DNA of 64,000 nucleotides from an uncultured Burkholderiales bacterium (GTDB lineage Bacteria > Pseudomonadota > Gammaproteobacteria > Burkholderiales > Burkholderiaceae_C): NCBI GenBank assembly GCA_903916355.1, contig CAIWWN010000157.1:1-64000 (forward strand), given 5' to 3'. The position numbers and the translations under genes are program-made. The notes under the pieces are model-generated. The model saw nothing but the letters and a program-made list of their open reading frames with translations. It was not told the origin of the DNA and made no database searches. This document shows positions 59,293-64,000 of this stretch, in pieces (the stretch's first letter is position 1; every line of letters begins with the position of its first letter).

Positions 59293-61049
59293 CACTCGCC
59301 CGATTGCAGCAATGGCTGGAGCAGGTGCTGGTGCCTCGCCTGCCGCAGGCCTTTCGGCACGGCAAGATGCCGTATCTGTTTTTCTTTGAGGCGTTGCTGA
59401 CGCTTGTGCTGCTCAGTTTTCCGCTGATCAACCCGTATCACCAAGCGCCCATGACCTCGCTTGCCTTTGGCTTGGCGATGATGCTGCAGATGGTGCTGAT
59501 CAGCCGTGGCATGCCCTTGAGTCAAGCCATCCACATGATCTGCCTGCTCGGTGTCTTTTACTTGATTCATGCGGCCTGGACCTCGGGCGGACTGCTGTCG
59601 CCGCGCTTGTCGTGGTTGTTGATTTTGCCGGTGATTCCGTTCTACATCATTGGCCCTCGCGCCGGTTATGTGTGGTTGGGCGCGGTGTTTGCGGCGCAGG
59701 TCGTGGTCGCGGTCCTGACCGCGCAAGGCTGGTTGCTGCAAGCGCTGCCCAGTGACGACGCGCAAAGTAAATATGCGTTTGCCACCTTCTCCATCATCAC
59801 CTTGATGCTGGTGCTGGTGCCCTTGGTGTACGACCGCCAACACCAGGCGGCTTTGCGTGAGGGGCGATCGCGACAACAAGATTTGGAGAAAAAACAGGCT
59901 GAGTTGGAGCAAGCACAGGAGATGCGCGAGCACTTTATTGCCTCGGTCAGCCATGAGCTGCGCACACCCATGAATGCGATCTTGGGCTTTAACAGCTTGT
60001 TGATGAAGCGCGTGCACAACAAACCCCGGGCGCAAGAAATTCTGGCGCACACCAGCCAGTCGGCGGATCACCTGATGACCGTCATCAACGACGTGCTGGA
60101 TTATTCGCAGTTCTTCTCGGGCCGATTGACGGCGCATGCCGAAACCTTTGTTTTACGCGAGACGGTGCGCGACGCCTTTGATTTGTTTGCCCCGCGAGTC
60201 AAAAGCATGGACCTGGCCTACCGCTGCGAGATCGCGGACGGCGTGCCCGAATGGGTCAGTACCGACCGTCATCGCTTGATGCAAATCTTGGTCAACCTGT
60301 TGGGCAACGCGCTCAAATTCACCCACCAAGGGCATGTGGTACTGAGCGTGCAAATGGACCCACTGGGCGTGCTGTTTTCAGTCGAGGACACCGGCATAGG
60401 CATTGCCGTGGATGATCAGCCTCGCATCTTCCATCGCTTTATCCAGGCCCAAGGCGAGATACAGAAACGCTACGGCGGAACCGGTTTGGGCTTGGCCATT
60501 ACCCAAAGCTTGGTGGCGCTGCTGCAAGGGGAGATCGGTTTTGCCAGCACCCCGGGTCAGGGCTCGCGCTTCTGGTTCCGTTTGCCTTTGACGGCGCAAA
60601 CTTCGCCGCAGCCAGCGAAACTCCAGGCGATGAAGGAGCGGAAAACCGCCGGACAAGCCTGGCAATTTTTGGTGGTAGACGATCACCATCTGAACCGTTT
60701 GCTGGCCAAGCAAATATTGAAAAATGCGTGGCCCGCGTGTACAGTGGTGGAGGCTGAAAATGGTGCCCAAGCGCTCGATTTTTGGCGAGCGCAGCGCTTT
60801 GATTTGGTGTTCATGGACATGCTCATGCCCGTGATGGACGGCGTGCAAACCACGCAAGCGATTCGCCAGTCCTTCACCTCACACGGCTTGGCGCCGGTGA
60901 TTGGTCTGACGGCCAATGTGAACCCTCAGGACTTGGCACGCTTCAAAGACGCTGGCCTGAGCGCCTTGCTGCTCAAACCCTTTGACCCCGCTCAATTGTG
61001 TGATCAGGTCGAGGCTTTGTTATTGCGGGGCGCGCACCCACCCCTTTGA
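59289..61049 (+). CDS. hybrid histidine kinase with polytopic sensor (second of tandem pair)
   Basis: A 586-residue kinase with the same layout as the gene before it: hydrophobic spans at about 28-185, a short coiled coil, histidine H222 (SVSHELRTPMNAIL), DTGIGIAV and GGTGLGLAIT in the ATP domain, then a receiver (FMDMLMPVMDG). It overlaps its neighbour's stop by ATGA. The aligned histidines (221 and 222) point to a tandem duplication, though the sensor parts have diverged. No DNA-binding output domain. Confidence 0.9.
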   Translation: MTLARLQQWLEQVLVPRLPQAFRHGKMPYLFFFEALLTLVLLSFPLINPYHQAPMTSLAFGLAMMLQMVLISRGMPLSQAIHMICLLGVFYLIHAAWTSGGLLSPRLSWLLILPVIPFYIIGPRAGYVWLGAVFAAQVVVAVLTAQGWLLQALPSDDAQSKYAFATFSIITLMLVLVPLVYDRQHQAALREGRSRQQDLEKKQAELEQAQEMREHFIASVSHELRTPMNAILGFNSLLMKRVHNKPRAQEILAHTSQSADHLMTVINDVLDYSQFFSGRLTAHAETFVLRETVRDAFDLFAPRVKSMDLAYRCEIADGVPEWVSTDRHRLMQILVNLLGNALKFTHQGHVVLSVQMDPLGVLFSVEDTGIGIAVDDQPRIFHRFIQAQGEIQKRYGGTGLGLAITQSLVALLQGEIGFASTPGQGSRFWFRLPLTAQTSPQPAKLQAMKERKTAGQAWQFLVVDDHHLNRLLAKQILKNAWPACTVVEAENGAQALDFWRAQRFDLVFMDMLMPVMDGVQTTQAIRQSFTSHGLAPVIGLTANVNPQDLARFKDAGLSALLLKPFDPAQLCDQVEALLLRGAHPPL

Positions 61050-61066
61050 CCCCCGCAGTCTGATCT

Positions 61067-62494
61067 TCACATTGAGAAAATTTTGCCCGGGTTCATGATG
61101 TTGTGCGGGTCCAGCGCCCGCTTGATGGTGCGCATCATGTCCACCGCGCCTTCGCCGGTTTCGGTGCGCAAAAAATCCATCTTGTGCAGGCCGATGCCGT
61201 GCTCGCCGGTGCAGGTGCCGCCCAGCCTGAGCGCGCGGTGCACCAGTTGCTGGTTCAGCGCCTCAGCCGTGGCGCATTCTTGCGGGTTGTTCGGGTCGAT
61301 CAAATAGCCAAAGTGGAAGTTCCCGTCGCCCACATGGCCGACCAAGAAATACGGAATGCCACTGGCGTCGGTTTCAGCGATCGAGTCGAGCAGGCAGTCG
61401 GCCAGGCGGCTGATCGGCACGCAGGTGTCGGTGCTGATGGCGCGGCAGCCAGGCCGGCTTTGCAAAGCGGCAAAGTAGGCGTTGTGGCGCGCGGTCCATA
61501 AACGCGTGCGCTCCTCGGGGGTGGTGGCCCATTCAAAGGCGTTGCCGCCAAATTCGCTGGCAATTTCTTGCACCGTCTCGGCTTGCTCTTTCACGCCGGC
61601 GGGCGAGCCGTGGAACTCCATCAACAGCATCGGCTCTTCGCGCAGACCCAGTTTGGCGTAGGCGTTGACCATGCGCACCGCGTTGTGGTCGATCAACTCG
61701 ACCCGCGCAATCGGCACGCCCAGCTGGATGGTTTGGATCACCGCGCGCACCGCCGCCTCAATGCTCGGAAACGAGCAAATCGCCGCCGAAATGGCTTCAG
61801 GCAGGGGGTAGAGCTTGACGGTGATTTCGGTCAGCACGCCCAAGGTGCCTTCGCTGCCGATCATCAAGCGCGTCAGGTCGTAGCCGGCGCTGGATTTTTT
61901 GGCGCGGGTGCCGGTGCGGATCACCTCGCCGCTGGCGGTCACCACTTCGAGGGCCAAGACGTTTTCGCGCATCGTGCCGTAGCGCACGGCATTGGTGCCG
62001 CTGGCGCGGGTCGCGCTCATGCCGCCAATCGTGGCGTCAGCGCCCGGATCGATCGGAAAGAACAGGCCGGTGGATTTGATTTCTTCGTTCAACTGCTTGC
62101 GCGTCACGCCCGGCTGCACCACGACCAGCAGGTCTTCGGGGTTGATCGACAGCACCTTGTTCATGCGCATCAAGTCAATGCTGATGCCGCCCTGCACCGC
62201 CAATAAATGGCCCTCCAAAGACGAGCCCACGCCAAACGGAATCACCGGCACCTGGTACTGGGCGCACAGGCGCACCGCGTCGGAGACGTCTTGGGTGGAC
62301 TCGGCAAACACCACGGCAGCGGGTGGCGGCACGGTGGTGAAGGCCGACTCGTCACGGCCGTGCTGTTCGCGCACCACCAAGGCGGTGGAGCAGTTGATGC
62401 CAAAGCGGGCTTTCAAAGCCTCGATCAAGGCGTCAGGAACGGCGCGTTGGGCTATTTCGGGAGCCAGGTGGGCGGCTTGAGTCGGTGCGTTCAT
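61067..62494 (-). CDS. FAD-binding oxidase, D-lactate dehydrogenase/glycolate oxidase (GlcD) type
   Basis: A 475-residue flavoprotein of the FAD_binding_4 / FAD-oxidase_C family. The FAD site includes PFGVGSSLEGHLLAVQGG and GADATIGGMSATRASGTNAV, and the C-terminal block is CTGEHGIGLHKMDFL. It most resembles cytochrome-linked D-lactate dehydrogenase, with glycolate or 2-hydroxyacids as alternatives. It could use lactate brought in by the permease at 12-13.7 kb. The ATG at 62494 is chosen on family length. Confidence 0.9.
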   Translation of the reverse strand: MNAPTQAAHLAPEIAQRAVPDALIEALKARFGINCSTALVVREQHGRDESAFTTVPPPAAVVFAESTQDVSDAVRLCAQYQVPVIPFGVGSSLEGHLLAVQGGISIDLMRMNKVLSINPEDLLVVVQPGVTRKQLNEEIKSTGLFFPIDPGADATIGGMSATRASGTNAVRYGTMRENVLALEVVTASGEVIRTGTRAKKSSAGYDLTRLMIGSEGTLGVLTEITVKLYPLPEAISAAICSFPSIEAAVRAVIQTIQLGVPIARVELIDHNAVRMVNAYAKLGLREEPMLLMEFHGSPAGVKEQAETVQEIASEFGGNAFEWATTPEERTRLWTARHNAYFAALQSRPGCRAISTDTCVPISRLADCLLDSIAETDASGIPYFLVGHVGDGNFHFGYLIDPNNPQECATAEALNQQLVHRALRLGGTCTGEHGIGLHKMDFLRTETGEGAVDMMRTIKRALDPHNIMNPGKIFSM

Positions 62495-62599
62495 GGGGAG
62501 TGTCTCCGTGGGGCAAGATGCCATCGAGGGCAAAGTTTACGCTGTGCAGGACCTCAAGCACAATCGGGGTTAACGCAACTGAATGAACCGAAGTGACTT

Positions 62600-63172
62600 A
62601 TGGGCCAACGTTTGACGCAAATTTCCACCCGCACCGGCGACAACGGCACCACGGGCCTGGGCAATAACCTGCGCGTATCCAAAAACAGCTTGCGCGTGCA
62701 CGCCATGGGCGAGGTGGACGAGCTCAACTCCCACATCGGCGTGTTGCTCTGCGAAGACATGCCCCAAGACGTGCGCGATGTGCTGGTGGAGGTGCAGCAC
62801 CAGCTGTTCAATTTGGGGGGCGAGTTGTCCATTCCTGGTTTTGAGTTGCTCAAGACCGAGGCCGTGGCCGACTTGGATGCCGCCTTGGCCCTTTACAACG
62901 CGCAATTGCCCAAGTTGCAAGAATTCATCTTGCCCGCTGGATCCCGCGGCGCGGCCTTGGCGCATGTGTGCCGCACCGTGGCGCGCCGCGCTGAGCGGGC
63001 CACGGTGGCGCTGGGCAACGAGGAGACACTCAACGAAACGCCCAAACAGTATCTCAACCGTTTATCAGATTTGATGTTTGTCCTGGCGCGTATTTTGAAC
63101 CGCATGAATGGCGGTGACGATGTGTATTGGAAAAGCCAGCGCATGGCGCACAACACCGACGATGCGGCTTAA
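62600..63172 (+). CDS. cob(I)yrinic acid a,c-diamide adenosyltransferase (PduO type)
   Basis: A 190-residue adenosyltransferase of the PduO family that makes adenosylcobalamin from cob(I)alamin and ATP. The N-terminal ATP-binding motif TRTGDNGTTGLG is at residues 10-21, and the RAERATVALG and NRLSDLMFVLAR blocks complete the active site. Its presence implies B12-dependent enzymes elsewhere in the genome. It may be cotranscribed with the next small gene. Confidence 0.95.
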   Translation: MGQRLTQISTRTGDNGTTGLGNNLRVSKNSLRVHAMGEVDELNSHIGVLLCEDMPQDVRDVLVEVQHQLFNLGGELSIPGFELLKTEAVADLDAALALYNAQLPKLQEFILPAGSRGAALAHVCRTVARRAERATVALGNEETLNETPKQYLNRLSDLMFVLARILNRMNGGDDVYWKSQRMAHNTDDAA

Positions 63173-63185
63173 CTGCAAAGACGTT

Positions 63186-63506
63186 ATGGCTGCGGGCTGG
63201 ATGGCGTTTTCAGCGCTGGCCAGCAGCGCAGCCGCTTCGGCCGAAACTTTGCGGCTGGAATGCGCGGTCGTCTATATGCCCGCCCGCAGCACCTGGGTGC
63301 GCACCTTGGCCTTGACGTTGCAGGACCAACAAGTTCAGTCTTTGACGATCGATGGCGTGGTGCCTCATGCTTTTGCGAGGAACGGCGCGCTCTTGATCAC
63401 CGCCATCGACAACGAGCGTATTCAAATCGATGTGGTGCAGCGGCAATGGCAAAGCGATTACCGTGGCCATGCTTCGGGTCAAGGGCGTTGCGACGCGGTG
63501 GAGTGA
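63186..63506 (+). CDS. small exported protein of unknown function
   Basis: A 106-residue protein with a signal peptide (MAAGWMAFSALASSAAASAE) and a beta-rich body (LRLECAVVYMPARSTWVR, DNERIQIDVVQRQW). No family recognised. An earlier ATG at 63162 (114 residues) would overlap the adenosyltransferase by 11 bp; the start is not settled. The same direction and short spacing suggest cotranscription. Confidence 0.6.
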   Translation: MAAGWMAFSALASSAAASAETLRLECAVVYMPARSTWVRTLALTLQDQQVQSLTIDGVVPHAFARNGALLITAIDNERIQIDVVQRQWQSDYRGHASGQGRCDAVE

Positions 63507-63619
63507 ACGCACCGCGCAGCGCCTTCATAAGGCCCTGCACCCAAACGCTGTCGCCAAGGTGCACCGCACGCGGGTTTTCCGGGTGACAAGGCGTCAGCGC
63601 CACTGCTACCCTTGCGCTC

Positions 63620-64000
63620 ATGAATGCAAGCTCTAACCCCCACGCCCCCGCGGCCCCGATCGCCCCGTTTGCGCCGCAAATTCGGCTGTATCAAGACTGG
63701 CTGAAGGCCCACCTGGGCCTCTCGTTTGAGACCTACAAAGAGCTGTGGCAATGGTCAATCACGGACCTGGATGCTTTTTGGCAAAGCATTTGGGACTATT
63801 TCGACATGCGCTCGCCCACCCCCCACAGCCAGGTGCTGGCCAAAAACGCCATGCCTGGCGGGCAATGGTTTCCCGGGGCCCAATTCAACTATGCGCAGCA
63901 GGTGTTGCGCCATGTGCAACCGGCCGATCAGGCCGGCTTCATGGCCCTGATTTGCCGCAATGAAAAAGGGCAACACAGCGAAATGTCCTGGCCTGAGCTG
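63620..64000 (+). CDS. acetoacetyl-CoA synthetase (acetoacetate-CoA ligase), N-terminal part
   Basis: The first 127 residues of an acyl-CoA synthetase; the gene runs past the window edge. The start (ATG at 63620) is followed by an Ala/Pro-rich leader and the typical N-terminal domain of acetoacetate-CoA ligases: LWQWSITDLDAFWQSIWDYFD and MPGGQWFPGAQFNYAQQVL. It would activate acetoacetate in ketone-body or polyhydroxybutyrate use. Confidence 0.88.
   Translation, partial: MNASSNPHAPAAPIAPFAPQIRLYQDWLKAHLGLSFETYKELWQWSITDLDAFWQSIWDYFDMRSPTPHSQVLAKNAMPGGQWFPGAQFNYAQQVLRHVQPADQAGFMALICRNEKGQHSEMSWPEL

Noticed and set aside
63397-63621. Minus-strand 74-codon frame before acetoacetyl-CoA synthetase
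   Set aside because: It overlaps the small exported protein gene and lacks a ribosome site or known domain.

Overview
The window reads as chromosomal DNA of an aerobic betaproteobacterium of the order Burkholderiales, most like the family Comamonadaceae. The sequence is GC-rich and gene-dense, and many neighbouring genes overlap by ATGA. Family content also fits: a fused indolepyruvate ferredoxin oxidoreductase, a Cho-type nuclease, a DctS/DctR-like pair, and a parA-hydrolase-parB order. The family assignment is inference from gene content, not from a marker-gene search. I saw no rRNA, tRNA, CRISPR array, insertion sequence or phage gene. All of the roughly 50 genes look intact except the last, which runs off the right edge.

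Layout, left to right. 0-2.1 kb: purB and a glutathione S-transferase. 2.1-9.8 kb: a compact nine-gene minus-strand operon joining a Cys-type peroxidase, an FAD oxidoreductase (COG2907), DUF1365, a cyclopropane-synthase-like methyltransferase, a chalcone-isomerase-like protein, a sugar-type MFS carrier, a DUF3833 lipoprotein, an SDR and an NTF2-like protein; this looks like an envelope-lipid modification pathway. 9.9-14.6 kb: SRAP, an eRF1-like small protein, a Cho nuclease, lactate permease and an M15 peptidase. 14.7-18.9 kb: an RND efflux pair. 19-30 kb: glnE, yhdP, a DctSR-like two-component pair and mltA. 29.9-40 kb: a Liv-type ABC importer, a gamma-glutamyltransferase and the fused indolepyruvate oxidoreductase, a plausible amino-acid or peptide catabolic block. 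40-42 kb: minCDE.

Between minC and a DUF2788 gene (41964-42240) lies an AT-rich stretch with one perfect and two near-perfect DnaA boxes beside four TAG triplets. This is the layout of a replication-origin unwinding element, although no dnaA gene is in the window. Gene direction supports it: by my calls about 60% of coding bases left of this point are on the minus strand and about 64% to the right are on the plus strand. Further right are the origin-proximal genes mnmG-rsmG and parA-hydrolase-parB, with three parS-like sites inside mnmG and rsmG. Chromosome-copying, partition and division-site functions therefore sit within about 17 kb.

The rest of the right half holds a copper block (CopA opposite a CopZ-like chaperone and a pirin), a hemerythrin-like protein, an old-yellow-enzyme reductase, a class II aldolase, glutamate dehydrogenase, a LysE exporter, two tandem hybrid histidine kinases directly after parB, a D-lactate/glycolate-type FAD dehydrogenase, a cobalamin adenosyltransferase and the start of acetoacetyl-CoA synthetase.
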